Part shown: positions 1 to 9,397 of the stretch, in pieces
How positions within the stretch are numbered: position 1 is the first letter of the stretch
How the letters are laid out: each line of letters starts with the position of its first letter
Assembly (NCBI GenBank): GCA_965277595.1
Contig: CBDIDH010000002.1
Span: forward strand, 4,836,001 to 4,900,000
DNA: 64,000 nucleotides
Reading direction: 5' to 3'
DNA from: CBDIDH01 sp965277595
GTDB lineage: Bacteria > Planctomycetota > Planctomycetia > Isosphaerales > Isosphaeraceae
The notes under the pieces: generated by a model
What the model was told of the DNA's origin: nothing
Database searches by the model: none
The model's input: the letters and a program-made list of their open reading frames with translations, nothing else
Made by a program: the position numbers and the translations under genes

Positions 1-247
1 TCCGTTCATGCGTCTTGCCGAGGTAGGTTTCGTTCCGCGCGAACTGGTCAAGGAGCGGGCTGCCGACCTTCTTGAACGGGGCCAGCGTGCAGACGGCGGC
101 CAGGCGGATCGCGTGCGCCTCAAGGTATTCCAGGCCGTAGAGTTCGGCCCGGATCGGGGCATCTCCCCGTGGAGAGATCAACAGGGGCGAGGGGGGTTCG
201 GGGGGCGACGCCGACGGGGCCGCCGGTTCGATGAGGGTCTTGCTCAT
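1..247 (-). CDS. N-terminus of a cyclic beta-1,2-glucan synthase / glycoside-phosphorylase-like protein (partial)
   Basis: Only the first 82 codons are in the window; the frame is open from ATG at 247-245 to the left edge. After a proline-rich lead of about 25 residues comes IRAELYGLEYLEAHA, followed by a helical stretch ending PLLDQFARNETYLGKTHE. This pattern (IRAELxGxExLExHA ... PLLxxFxxNExxL) resembles the start of the very large cyclic beta-1,2-glucan synthase / GH94-type proteins. The catalytic part is outside the window, so the call rests on this short region only. No strong ribosome binding site is seen before the ATG. The gene is transcribed leftwards, and a palindromic repeat element lies upstream. 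Confidence 0.5.
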   Translation of the reverse strand, partial: MSKTLIEPAAPSASPPEPPSPLLISPRGDAPIRAELYGLEYLEAHAIRLAAVCTLAPFKKVGSPLLDQFARNETYLGKTHER

Positions 248-1063
248 TGCCGCAGACACGCTCCCCGCAGGTTGACCTACCGACCGTCCGACGCGGGCCT
301 CGCGTCCGGGGCGCCGACATTGCATCCTCGGCGATCGGCCCTCACGCCCTTCACTACGGCCTTCACGCGGCCGGCGTTGGTCCCGGGGAAATTTCGGCGG
401 GATTCCCGATCGGATTCACTGTTTCGGGCCAGACCGAGCCGTCTCGGCCTCGCCCCGGTCTTCCCGCATGGTTGTGTGCACAGGTTGGAAGAGGCCCGCG
501 AATCCTATCTCTTGCCTGGGGCATGCGACGACGACGACTCTTCTCTTCTCGGCCAATTCCGTTTGCGACGCGTCGGCTCAGCGACAAGGTCCGGGCGCCC
601 GCCGCAGGTCAAGATCGACCCCGCCCGGCACGATCAGACGGGGCTCTTTTGAAACCGGATCATAACGCATCAGTCGTCGGTCAAGCAAGGGGACGGGCAC
701 GTCCGACAGGAGAATTGCGAAGTCCCGATGACCAAGGACCAATGACCGAAAAATTCCGCCTGTCTGGTCATCAGGGTTGTTGCGGAATAGCCGTAAGGTC
801 AAAGGGCAGAAGGACATGGGACAAAATGGGAAATATGCCATTTGTCCTTGTGTCCTTTGACCTTACGTCAAAAACAATCCCTAAATACGCAAAAAACCTA
901 TTGGTCATTGGTTATTGACAAGCGAGCGTTCCGTCCCGCCTCGAATCGGGCAACTTGACGACCCGACTGGATTCTCTCAACGGGCGACGACTCCGCCAGA
1001 GAATCAGGAAGTCCCACGATCCGGACTATCAGGGACGGGATCACTCGGCCCCGGCATCTTCGA
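248..1063. other. Gene-less stretch of about 0.8 kb
   Basis: No convincing gene is seen. Open frames on both strands here have low-complexity Arg/Pro-rich translations typical of shadow frames in high-GC DNA. The right half is taken up by a MITE-like palindromic element (708-918). Confidence 0.6.
708..918. repeat. MITE-like palindromic element, copy 1 (long form)
   Basis: The element starts with AGGAGAATTGCGAAGTCC then GATGACCAAGGACCAATGACC, and ends with the inverse motif GGTCATTGGTTATTGAC. Its inner core (about 773-896) is a long imperfect hairpin: GTAAGGTCAAAGG pairs with CCTTTGACCTTAC, and GGACAAA pairs with TTTGTCC. The same core occurs at about 47197-47320 with only scattered differences, while the end motifs recur at 2373, 27725, 47169 and 50744. 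Confidence 0.75.
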
Positions 1064-2260
1064 TTACCGGTTGGAGTTCAGGCTCGGGAGGACCATGAAG
1101 ACCTCGAAAGGGCGCTCGTCCCGCTGGAAGGTCAAGTGGACTTTTCGTCCCACCGAACAGAGTCGTTGCCGTAGGGCATACAGCCGAGTTCGGCAGGCAT
1201 CCTCACCGTCGATCTTGAGGAGGGAGTCGCCCGGCCGGACCCCGGACCTCGCCAGGGGCGATTCCTCATCGACGGAATCGACGATGACCCGCCCCCCCTT
1301 GCGACGGAGCCCCAACCCACTCTGGTCGTGTACCTCCGGCTGACCGAACGCGCGGCTCTTCCTGAAATAGGCCACTTTATTCGGGAAATCAAAGATCATG
1401 TTATATTGTTTAAGCAATGGAAGGCCGATCAAATTCCACGACCTCGCCTGAATATCAATCACGGCCACGTTATCATGGCGAAATCCCCCCAAGGTGAGGC
1501 ACTCAATGATCCCTCTTCGGTGTCGGCAGGCTTGGGTAAGCCCCAAGGTCCCGCTGTCCTGCAAGAGTTTAATCCGGCCTCGCTCCCGGAGGGAGTCGAA
1601 ATCGCTCGCCCCGAGCCCTCCAGGAGCTTGCGAGCCCGTGTCAATCAAGAACTTCCGAAGGCCGATACCCGACACGTCGACATAGAGCGAATACCTATTA
1701 GAGGCTTCGTACAGGGGGATAGCAGTTCCGGCGTCACGTCCCGCGGATTCGAGAAGCGCCAGCCTCCCTTCGTCGAAATTGAGGGAGACCACATGATCTT
1801 TGAGAAACTCCATGCCGATGAGGCCGAAGAACTCATGACCACTCACCTCTCGAAGTTCGCCGAGGTCGGAGCAAGCGACACTCTGGTAGGTGTGCAATCT
1901 CAGCTTCCCCAAGGTCGCCTTGGGCGGGTCGAAGAAGCCTACTCTCGTCACCCCGCAGGCTGTGTCGATGGCCTGGGAGTAAAGGGGGTCGCCGAGGAGT
2001 GGCTTCAGCGTTGAGTCGTAAAAATTCACGCTTGCCCCCGTATCGAGCACGAACGGATATTCCTTGCCCGCGAGCTTGACGGGCAGCAGGATCAAGTCGC
2101 CGTCGTCGTTGATCGGAAACTGCTCGATGATGCGGGGCGGCTCTTCGGTTGGAACGCTCCCCTGGGTTGGGGGGAGTACGATTTAAGCCGGAGCGGCCGG
2201 GGGTAGGAGGAATGGGGAAAGCACGCAGAACAGGGCTATTGCTCGACAAGCACTTGCCAT
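1064..2260 (-). pseudogene. Retropepsin-like aspartyl protease with PDZ domain, interrupted by an in-frame TAA after the signal peptide
   Basis: A normal start is at 2260-2258 (ATG preceded by GGGAGGGAACC). It encodes a 25-residue signal peptide ending LLPPAAPA, then a TAA codon at 2185-2183. The same frame then continues without interruption to 1064. The mature part has two aspartyl protease half-domains, each with a DTG motif (DTGAS and DTGSQ), followed by a PDZ domain (GGRVIVDSVDEESPLARSGV, then PGDSLLKIDG). A C-to-T change of a CAA glutamine codon would explain the stop exactly at the expected signal peptidase site (APA-Q). Without readthrough, translation could only restart at TTG 2095, giving 343 residues without export signal. 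Sequencing error, pseudogene, or readthrough remain possible. Confidence 0.75.
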
Positions 2261-2372
2261 GGTTCCCTCCCGACTGCTCTCGCTGGGAATCCTCTTCCTC
2301 GAACGTTCGCCCCTCGCGGCAAGAGATGATTTTACAGGATGCCTGTCACCTTGCAAGCAAGCGAAAGGCGTC

Positions 2373-2471
2373 AGGAGAATTGGAAAGTCTATCTTTTGAT
2401 GACCGATGACCAGGAGCAGGAGCAGGAGCAGGAGCAGGAATTTTCGGTCATCGGGACCTTGCAATTCTTCT
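2373..2471. repeat. MITE-like palindromic element, copy 2, with internal 6-bp tandem array
   Basis: The left end AGGAGAATTGGAAAGTC is mirrored by GACCTTGCAATTCTTCT at the right end. Inside, GATGACCGATGACC faces GGTCATCGGG. Between them sits a tandem array of AGGAGC hexamers (about 2410-2439). The element lies just upstream of the protease gene and downstream of the membrane aminopropyltransferase-like gene. Confidence 0.65.
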
Positions 2472-2557
2472 GAGACGTCCGCCCGAGATTGCAAGGTCCA
2501 GAGCCACAAGGGCAACGGACGGCCCGCGTTCAGGGCAACCCAACGACGTCCGGCCGG

Positions 2558-4816
2558 TCAAGGTCCCACCGAGGAACTCGCGACACCACCGGCGCCCTTC
2601 CTTCCCGGCGCGAGCAGGGCCGAGAGCAAATAATAGCCCGCGGCGATCAGAAGCAAGCCGCGAAAGCCGACGATCAGCGAGAAGTATTCGCTCAGGCCCC
2701 CGAGGACCACGCCGCCGATATTGGCTCCAAGGTCGAGGTCGGGGCGTTGACTCTCGCGAAAGGCGACGGCGAAGATCACACCGGCGAAGAAGATCGGCGC
2801 GAAGACGACGGCGCACGAGACCCCCAGCCGGGCCGGGCCACTCAGACCCAGGAGGCCCGACATCGGCACCGCCAGGTTTATCGCCAGAGAGGCGAAGAGG
2901 AAGAGATAATAGCGTTTTGTCCGCGTCGGCCGGACAGCCAGGACGTAAAGGTTGCTCAGAAGAATCATCACCAGAATCGCGAAGAAGACGATCGAGTTAA
3001 CAACCCAGGTCGACCCGAAGAGCAGGGCCAGGTGAACGACCCCCTTCGTCTCCAAGAGCATGAAACCCGCTCCGAGAAAGAACATCTGCCCGTTTGGCCG
3101 GAAGCTGGCCGAGGGGGCGAAGACCCGCAAGAGAACCAGCGAGACGGCGAGCATGATCAGCACGCCGCGCAGGTTAAACCAGGGGATCGTCGGCGACCGG
3201 AGATAGAGAAAGGGCCAGTTGTCGGTTGGAACGAGCGTGATCCCGTCTGTCTCAATCTGAGCCGGGGCGATCTTTAGCCAGTGGTGCAAGGACGTTCCCG
3301 CCACGTCGGGGGGCCTGGGGCCGTAGCCGTTGACGGCCTCGTTGTTCTTCGTTGAGACGTGGATCCAGATCGCTTTCTCACGCTCGAATTTTGCACGGAT
3401 CGGCGCCAGGGCGGCCTCGGACCGGCCGACGATCAGCATGGTGATCAGCCCCGATTGCGCCTCGTCGTTTCCGATCTTCTCCTTGTAAGGCAAGGAGATG
3501 ACGATTGGCTTCGTTTTGAAAACGGTCTCGGCCATTTTCGCGAGGCGGCCAACGACCCAGCCCTGTCGAAAATAGTTGTACATGACGAAAACGCCGTCGG
3601 GCCTGAGCCGCTCCCGGACGTCGGCGAAGGCTTGCTCGGTGAACAGAAAGCTTTCGAGCCGGATACTGGAATAGCCCGAGTGAAGCACGAGCGAGTCGAG
3701 CAGGGCGTAAACGATCTGATCATATTGCGCGGAGGTCTTGTGAACGAATCCGCGGCCGTCGTCGAGATAGGTCGTGACTCTCGGGTCGTCGTAGGGATGG
3801 TCGGGATGACCTCGCCGACCGATCTCGTTGAGAACCGGGTCAATCTCCACGGCGTCAACCCGTCGGGCACCCTGTCTTAACGCGGCGGAGACGTCGTTGC
3901 CCGAGCCGGCGCCGATGATCAGGACGTTCCGGCGAGGCGGTCCGTTGGCGTCGCGATTAAGAAGGTAGGGGAGTTCATACGCCAGGCCGGTCCAGCCGAT
4001 CGCAACCATCTGCTGATGACCGATGTTGTTCGTGAAAATCGTGTTGGAGGACGGCCGAAAGAGCACCTTGTAATAGGGTGACCAGACCAGGGAGTCGCCC
4101 GGTTTGACCTCGGGAGTTTGACTGACCTGATAGACCAGGCCCGAAAGACCGACCGCGTAAAGTCCGGCCCAGGTCCATCGGCGGGTGAAGAGAATCGCCG
4201 GTCCCAGCCCAAGGGCAAACCAGACCGGAGGCGGCATCCGCGCATAGGAGACCAGGCCAAAGGCGGCGATTCCGACGAGATTGCCGGCGATGTTCAAGGT
4301 GTAACCGACCAGTCGACCCGGAACGGCTTCGAAGGCCCGGCCGAGAACCTGTCCGAGACCGACGAAGATCAGAGCGATCAACCCGAAAAAGAAACCGGCG
4401 ATCACCTCGATCGGCACGGCGTCGCCACTGATCGGGCCAATCCCGCGCGACTCGGTTCCGAAATAGATCTGCTGCGGCGAATGCTGGTTGCCGACGTTGA
4501 CCGAGAAGTCATGATTCAGATGGGCGGTCAAGATCCACTGCGCCAGCCAGGCCGCGCCGAGAGTGAGCGGAACCACCGCCTGAATGCCATTCCAGCGCCG
4601 TGCGGCGGTCAGGCAGCCGACCGACATCCCGAGCACGCAGGCGATCAACGTGATGTTGGTGAAGAAGGTCAGGAAGACAACCGTGCTGCCGAACCATCGA
4701 ATGCACGAGAGTTCGAAAAAGAGAATCACGAAGCTGATGACGAAGAGGCCAAGCTTCGGGAATTGGCTTCGTTTCGGGAGGATCGGCAAGGTCGGCGCGG
4801 GGACGTCAGCCGTCAT
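2558..4816 (-). CDS. Membrane protein with spermidine-synthase-like (SAM-dependent) domain
   Basis: The protein has 752 residues from ATG 4816, which is preceded by GGAG; an upstream in-frame ATG at 4900 gives a non-conserved tail. The N-terminal ~280 residues form several hydrophobic segments starting LGLFVISFVILFFELSCIRW. A Rossmann-type SAM-binding domain begins near residue 296 (NVLIIGAGSGND, then VDAVEIDPVLNEIG and YLDDGRGF), as in spermidine synthases. More membrane segments follow in the last ~200 residues. This is the layout of the fused membrane spermidine-synthase-like proteins common in planctomycetes. The true substrate is unknown; polyamine synthesis should not be assumed. It is a single gene separated from the DUF1559 gene upstream by a terminator. 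Confidence 0.8.
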   Translation of the reverse strand: MTADVPAPTLPILPKRSQFPKLGLFVISFVILFFELSCIRWFGSTVVFLTFFTNITLIACVLGMSVGCLTAARRWNGIQAVVPLTLGAAWLAQWILTAHLNHDFSVNVGNQHSPQQIYFGTESRGIGPISGDAVPIEVIAGFFFGLIALIFVGLGQVLGRAFEAVPGRLVGYTLNIAGNLVGIAAFGLVSYARMPPPVWFALGLGPAILFTRRWTWAGLYAVGLSGLVYQVSQTPEVKPGDSLVWSPYYKVLFRPSSNTIFTNNIGHQQMVAIGWTGLAYELPYLLNRDANGPPRRNVLIIGAGSGNDVSAALRQGARRVDAVEIDPVLNEIGRRGHPDHPYDDPRVTTYLDDGRGFVHKTSAQYDQIVYALLDSLVLHSGYSSIRLESFLFTEQAFADVRERLRPDGVFVMYNYFRQGWVVGRLAKMAETVFKTKPIVISLPYKEKIGNDEAQSGLITMLIVGRSEAALAPIRAKFEREKAIWIHVSTKNNEAVNGYGPRPPDVAGTSLHHWLKIAPAQIETDGITLVPTDNWPFLYLRSPTIPWFNLRGVLIMLAVSLVLLRVFAPSASFRPNGQMFFLGAGFMLLETKGVVHLALLFGSTWVVNSIVFFAILVMILLSNLYVLAVRPTRTKRYYLFLFASLAINLAVPMSGLLGLSGPARLGVSCAVVFAPIFFAGVIFAVAFRESQRPDLDLGANIGGVVLGGLSEYFSLIVGFRGLLLIAAGYYLLSALLAPGRKGAGGVASSSVGP

Positions 4817-4911
4817 TCTGGCTCCATCGATGAGACCGGGCGAGTTCGTTGCTTCGTGGTGCGGTCCACCGATTCCAACATCAATGAGGCTCCGAGCCAA
4901 GAACGCACCCT

Positions 4912-4957
4912 AAAAAAATGCGAAACGACCCGGGGTCGCGGAAGACCTCGGGCCGTT
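4912..4957 (-). terminator. Rho-independent terminator after the DUF1559 gene
   Basis: Read on the minus strand, a GC-rich imperfect stem (ACGGCCCGAGGTC pairing with GACCCCGGGTCGT, loop TTCC plus GC) is followed by TTCGCA and a run of seven T residues. It lies about 35 bases past the stop of the DUF1559 gene and before the next gene on the same strand. Confidence 0.7.
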
Positions 4958-4992
4958 GGATGTCAGTTAACTTCATCGATCACTGGGCGCGA

Positions 4993-6093
4993 TCAGAACT
5001 GGTCGGCCGAGACGACCTCGCCTCCCTGGAGGGTAACGAGAGCCCGAAGGGTGACGACGTTGATGCTTTCCTTGATGAACCGGACGCTGCCGTCGCCGAA
5101 GAGGGCGTTCGTCCCGCCGGAATGGAAGGAGAAGAGGGCCTGGTTGTTCCCGGCCTTGTTGCCGGCCGTCTGAAGGGCGCCGGGAGACGACTGGAAGGTT
5201 GAGGTCTCACGCATCGGCCGGAACTTGTTGTTGATTCCGCCCGAAACGCCGAGGCTCGAATGTGGCTCGGCCCAACGCCAGAACCGACGTCCGGCCCCCG
5301 CGCTGAAGCCGGGAACATTGCGGGTGGGAGCCGTCCCGCTGCCGCCGTAATAATTTTCAGGGTACTGGCTGACGTAATAGGCGTCGCGGCCGGCGTCCTC
5401 GGCGATGGCGATCGTGTTGCTCAGGCCGTCGGTGCATTCCGAGAGCGCGGTCTTGCCGTTACGCAAGAGACCGTCGGCCCGGGCGTTCTTGTTTCGATAG
5501 GGGGCGATCGCCGTGGAGCCGGTCTGGCCGGTCTGGCCGGCGGGGTCAATGTCGGTGTAGCAGGTCGCTCCGTAATCGGTGAACCCATATCCGGCGCCAC
5601 TGGCCGACTCATACGCCGAGGCGTTCAGGTCATTCGACGCCTGGTCGCGGGTCCCGCCCGAGGGTCGGACCGCCGACGGGCAGAGGAAGACGTTCACCAC
5701 GGGCGAGGTTCCCGTGAAGTTGGCCCCGCTGCTGTCATTATAGTCGAGTGAGAAGTTAATCGCGTTGTAAAGCGTTCCTCCTTCGAGGTTTGTCAAGATC
5801 CGAGGGAGGACCGAGTAGGCACCATCCACGTACTGATTTTGCGGCGGGCTTGTCGCGTAGTTGGAAGACTGACCGGCCGGTGGAAAGGCATTGTTCGAGC
5901 TCACGTAATTGTGCAGCGCAAGGCCGATCTGCTTGAGGTTGTTCGTGCACTGAGCCCTTCGAGCCGCCTCGCGAGCCGCCTGCACGGCGGGCAAGAGCAG
6001 GGCAATCAAGACCGCGATGATCGCGATCACCACGAGAAGCTCGATCAGGGTGAAACCGGGCCGTCGGGCCTTCTTGAACGTCAAGACGGACAT
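4993..6093 (-). CDS. DUF1559 protein with type IV pilin-like N-terminus
   Basis: The protein has 366 residues from ATG 6093, with AGGAG nine bases upstream. The N-terminus has the prepilin cleavage/methylation signature (RRPGFTLIELLVVIAIIAVL) followed by the long hydrophobic helix of pseudopilins. The DUF1559 body follows, ending with the characteristic H-x9-DG motif (HSGGTNALFGDGSVRFI). Families of such proteins are expanded in planctomycetes and are thought to be surface or secretion-associated pseudopilins; the function of individual members is not known. The gene follows a small lipoprotein gene on the same strand with a 22-base gap, a pairing typical of the group, and ends at a clear terminator. 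Confidence 0.9.
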   Translation of the reverse strand: MSVLTFKKARRPGFTLIELLVVIAIIAVLIALLLPAVQAAREAARRAQCTNNLKQIGLALHNYVSSNNAFPPAGQSSNYATSPPQNQYVDGAYSVLPRILTNLEGGTLYNAINFSLDYNDSSGANFTGTSPVVNVFLCPSAVRPSGGTRDQASNDLNASAYESASGAGYGFTDYGATCYTDIDPAGQTGQTGSTAIAPYRNKNARADGLLRNGKTALSECTDGLSNTIAIAEDAGRDAYYVSQYPENYYGGSGTAPTRNVPGFSAGAGRRFWRWAEPHSSLGVSGGINNKFRPMRETSTFQSSPGALQTAGNKAGNNQALFSFHSGGTNALFGDGSVRFIKESINVVTLRALVTLQGGEVVSADQF

Positions 6094-6115
6094 GAGCAAG
6101 AATCTCCTGATTTGA

Positions 6116-6559
6116 TTACTTCAACAGGAACGGGTTGAGCGTGTTCGATTCGGGTTTGACGGTCGCCGTGAGCTTTGACCCGTCCTCGTCTCGGTAATTG
6201 GCGAGCTTGCGATACTCGCGCTTCTCGGGAACCAGGATGCGCACCTTGTAATCGCCGGGAACCGCGCCGTCGCCGTCCTGTCGGGTGTGGAGTTCAAAGC
6301 TGCCGTCGGCCCGGATCTCCCCCTGAGCGAGTAGCCCCGGCTCCTTCACCGGATAGAACTCGACTCGACCCGCCGAGAGCGGCCTTCCGCCTGGCAGAAG
6401 TACTTTCCCCTTCACGGGATAGGCAGGGTCAGACACTTGCGGGAGCCAGGTCTCCTTCTCTCCACATCCGAACAAACAGATGGCCAGGACCAGCCCAGAG
6501 GCGTTCGATCCTCGTTTCGCCAGTACGGAACCCTTGCCAGAGACCCAAAAGCCCATCAT
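6116..6559 (-). CDS. Small lipoprotein with carboxypeptidase-regulatory/transthyretin-like fold
   Basis: The predicted product has 147 residues. A hydrophobic N-terminal segment ends in a lipobox (LAICLFGC), so the mature protein should start at Cys31 and be lipid-anchored. The rest reads as a single beta-rich domain: YPVKGKVLLPGGRPLSAGRV, EIRADGSFELHT, and VPGDYKVRILVP are the strand-turn motifs of carboxypeptidase regulatory-like domains found in planctomycete lipoproteins. It sits directly upstream of the DUF1559 gene and is probably co-transcribed with it. The first few residues (MMGFWVSGKG) may not all be translated, since another ATG lies at codon 2. Confidence 0.75.
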   Translation of the reverse strand: MMGFWVSGKGSVLAKRGSNASGLVLAICLFGCGEKETWLPQVSDPAYPVKGKVLLPGGRPLSAGRVEFYPVKEPGLLAQGEIRADGSFELHTRQDGDGAVPGDYKVRILVPEKREYRKLANYRDEDGSKLTATVKPESNTLNPFLLK

Positions 6560-6824
6560 GTCTCTTCCCCCGGATCATCCCGATCCTGACCTGAAATCCG
6601 TCGCGTCCGTCCGTCACCTCAAAACACCCCGGCATCCCCACCGGGCGAACGAATGTTCTCCAATTCGGTCGACATAGTCAATATCGAAATTTTCATGTCG
6701 ATCGGATTAGTCGAATTTCGTCGGAAGGGTCCGATTTTGGATGAGTTCGAAATCAGAAACGACCAGGCGCTCACCCTTTTGGGGCAAGGCCGGGTCGTTG
6801 TGGAAGTTGGCCAGGGTCCTGGAC

Positions 6825-7793
6825 TTAGCCGACGTGCTGGGTAACCATCGACTGGGCAAATTTTTCGAGCTTGCGGGCGTCGGCGTAGAACTTACGGATG
6901 CCGTCGCTGAGCTTGTCGACCGCCATCGGGTCTTCGTTGTGGTGCCATCGATAGGCTTTTTCGTCGAGGTGGACCTTGTCGTCGTTGCTCGACTGCGCCG
7001 AGGCGGTCGTGAGCCGGGGGGTCAGCTCGCCCTCGGCCTTTTCGAGCTTGGCGAGAAGGTCGGGGCTGATCGTCAGGAGGTCGCAGCCGGCGAGGTCGGT
7101 GATCTGTTCGACCCTGCGGAAGCTGGCGCCCATGACCTGGGTCTTGTAGCCGAACTTCTTGTAGTAGTTGAAGATCCGGGTCACGGAGGCGACCCCTGGA
7201 TCATCCTCGGGGGCAATTTCGGAGCCTTTTTCCTTCTTGTACCAGTCGTAGATCCGGCCGACGAAGGGGGAGATCAAGGTAACCCCTGCCTCGGCGCAGG
7301 CGACGGCCTGGGCGAAGCTGAAGAGGAGCGTGAGGTTGCAGTGGATGCCCTCGCGTTCCAGTTGCTCGGCGGCGCGGATGCCTTCCCAGGTGCTGGCGAT
7401 CTTGATCAGGACGCGGTTGCGGTCGACCCCGCCTTCCTCGTACATCGAGATCAGGCGGTGAGCCTTGGCGAGGGTCCCTTCGGTGTCAAAGCTGAGTCCG
7501 GCATCGACCTCGGTCGAGACCCGGCCCGGAACGATCTTGAGAATCTCGCGGCCGAAGGCGACGAAGAGGCCGTCCATGAACGCCTCGGACTGCGCGGCCT
7601 TGTCGCCCCCTGCTTCGGCGGCCTCGCTGAGGGCTTGCTCGACAAGGTGGGCGTATTGCTTCTGCTGCGCGGCCTGGAAGAGGAGCGAGGGATTGGTCGT
7701 GGCGTCTTGCGGCTTGTAACGGGCGATCGACTCGATGTCGCCGGTGTCGGCAACGACGGTCGTGTAGGTCTTGAGTGAGTCAAGGAGTGACAT
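6825..7793 (-). CDS. tal: Transaldolase
   Basis: The protein has 322 residues from ATG 7793 (GGAG upstream); the extra upstream codons to 7826 are not conserved. It interconverts sedoheptulose-7-phosphate + glyceraldehyde-3-phosphate with erythrose-4-phosphate + fructose-6-phosphate in the pentose phosphate pathway, in the cytoplasm. Motifs of the classical TalB class are present: QDATTNPSLL near the start, the Schiff-base lysine in VLIKIASTWEG, CNLTLLFSFAQA, and SPFVGRIYDW. It lies 29 bases after the pgi stop on the same strand, so the two genes of hexose-phosphate metabolism are very likely one operon. Confidence 0.95.
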   Translation of the reverse strand: MSLLDSLKTYTTVVADTGDIESIARYKPQDATTNPSLLFQAAQQKQYAHLVEQALSEAAEAGGDKAAQSEAFMDGLFVAFGREILKIVPGRVSTEVDAGLSFDTEGTLAKAHRLISMYEEGGVDRNRVLIKIASTWEGIRAAEQLEREGIHCNLTLLFSFAQAVACAEAGVTLISPFVGRIYDWYKKEKGSEIAPEDDPGVASVTRIFNYYKKFGYKTQVMGASFRRVEQITDLAGCDLLTISPDLLAKLEKAEGELTPRLTTASAQSSNDDKVHLDEKAYRWHHNEDPMAVDKLSDGIRKFYADARKLEKFAQSMVTQHVG

Positions 7794-7822
7794 CGCGGTC
7801 TCCGAAAAGGTGCGAAGTTGGT

Positions 7823-9397
7823 TCAAAACTTGGAGAATGTTGTTTCGCCGGGGCTGCCGTCGCCGACGGCCCGGACCCGGCCGTTGGCGGCGAGGTGTTC
7901 AAGAACCTGAAAAATCGTCTCGGCCGAGTCGGTCGCGCCGGCGGCCGAGGCGATCTGGTCGGCCGTTCGCGGGTCGTTCGAGAGCGCGGCGATCGCCTTG
8001 TGTTGCAGGTCAAGGATCGTGGCCGCGGCTTTCTTGCCGGCCTCGACGCCCGGCTGGTGATAGGCGTTGATATTGACCAGGGTCGCGTAGAGGCCGACAG
8101 TGCGTTCAAAGAGCGCGATCAGGACACCGACCGTTTTCGCGTCGACGCGGGGGACGCTGATCGTGACCGATTCGCGGTCGTTCTCGTAGAGAGCTTCGCG
8201 GGTGCCGAGGAGGAAACCGTGGAGATAGTCGCCCGGGGTAACCCCTGGCTCGACCTCGACTCCCTTGCCGCCGTCTTCAAGAACGCGGATGAAGGTCAAG
8301 AAGAAGTTATTCACGCCGTCGCGGAGTTGCTGAACGTAGGCGTGCTGGTCGGTTGACCCCTTGTTGCCGTAGACGCTGATCCCCTGATCGACCCGTTTGC
8401 CATCGAGATCAAGCCGCTTGCCGAGCGACTCCATCACAAGCTGTTGAAGATACCGGCTGAAGAGGAGCAGGCGGTCCTTGTACGGCAGGACGACCATGTC
8501 TTTCAGCCCCTTGCCGCCGGTGACGTGATACCACATCAGCGCGAGCAGCGCCGCGGGGTTTTTTGGGGTGTCGTGAATCCGCGTCGCGGCGTCGCAAAGG
8601 GCGGCGCCAGCGAGCATTCCGGCGATGTCGATCCCTTGAAGGGCGGCGGGAAGGAGGCCGACGGCGGAGAGTTCGCTGGTCCGACCGCCGACCCAGTCCC
8701 ACATCGGGAACCGGGCGAGCCAGCCCTCTGACTCGGCCACCTTGTCCATCTTGGAACCGGAGCCGGTGATGGCCACGGCATGTTTGGCGAAGTCGAGTCC
8801 GGCGGCCTTGAAGGCGTCGGCGGCGGCGAGCATGCCGTTGCGGGTCTCGGGCGTTCCGCCGCTCTTGCTGATGACGACGCAGAGGGTTTCGCCCAGGGTC
8901 TCGCCGAGGCGGGCGAACTCGCGGGCGAAGCCGTCGGGGTCGGTGTTGTCGAGGAAGTGGACAGTCATCGCGTCGGTGGTCGGGTCGCCAAGAGCGTCGG
9001 AGACGAATTCGGGACCGAGCGCCGAGCCGCCGATACCGATCGAGAGAACCCGGGTAAACTTCGCGGCCGAGGGGGGCTTGATCGATCCCGAGTGGACCCC
9101 GGCGGCAAAGGCTTTGATGGCGGCGACGGTGTCAACAATCTCTTTCTTGAGTTCCGGGGTCGGCGCCAGGTCGGGGTCGCGAAGCCAGTAATGGCCGACC
9201 ATCCGATCTTCGTCGGGGTTGGCGATGGCCCCTTTCTCCAGGGCGTCCATGGCCTGATAGGCCCGGTCCATCGCCGGGGCCATCCGGGTGAAGAACCCGT
9301 CCTCGAACCTCATCCGGCTGACGTCGAGCGTCAGGCCGACCGCGGGGACGCGGCAGAGGTGGGCCTGGTAGCGCTTCCAGAGTTCGGTCGCGTTCAT
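7823..9397 (-). CDS. pgi: Glucose-6-phosphate isomerase
   Basis: The protein has 524 residues from ATG 9397 (MNATELWKRYQ). It catalyses glucose-6-phosphate to fructose-6-phosphate in the cytoplasm. Recognisable isomerase motifs are SIGIGGSALGPEFVSDAL, VVISKSGGTPET, DWVGGRTSELSAVG, and LFSRYLQQLVMESLGKR followed by the GNKGSTDQHAYVQQL loop with the catalytic His region. The last ~55 residues (NDPRTADQIASAAGA ... VLEHLAANGRVRAV) read as a small winged-helix-like extension absent from the E. coli type. The gene is co-oriented with tal just downstream. Confidence 0.95.
   Translation of the reverse strand: MNATELWKRYQAHLCRVPAVGLTLDVSRMRFEDGFFTRMAPAMDRAYQAMDALEKGAIANPDEDRMVGHYWLRDPDLAPTPELKKEIVDTVAAIKAFAAGVHSGSIKPPSAAKFTRVLSIGIGGSALGPEFVSDALGDPTTDAMTVHFLDNTDPDGFAREFARLGETLGETLCVVISKSGGTPETRNGMLAAADAFKAAGLDFAKHAVAITGSGSKMDKVAESEGWLARFPMWDWVGGRTSELSAVGLLPAALQGIDIAGMLAGAALCDAATRIHDTPKNPAALLALMWYHVTGGKGLKDMVVLPYKDRLLLFSRYLQQLVMESLGKRLDLDGKRVDQGISVYGNKGSTDQHAYVQQLRDGVNNFFLTFIRVLEDGGKGVEVEPGVTPGDYLHGFLLGTREALYENDRESVTISVPRVDAKTVGVLIALFERTVGLYATLVNINAYHQPGVEAGKKAAATILDLQHKAIAALSNDPRTADQIASAAGATDSAETIFQVLEHLAANGRVRAVGDGSPGETTFSKF

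Noticed and set aside
578..841. Minus-strand ORF near the left end
   Set aside because: Half lies in the palindromic repeat; the remainder is too short and has no start with a ribosome site.
4118..5173. 351-codon plus-strand open frame across the membrane aminopropyltransferase-like gene
   Set aside because: It spans a terminator and two real minus-strand genes and is low-complexity charged.
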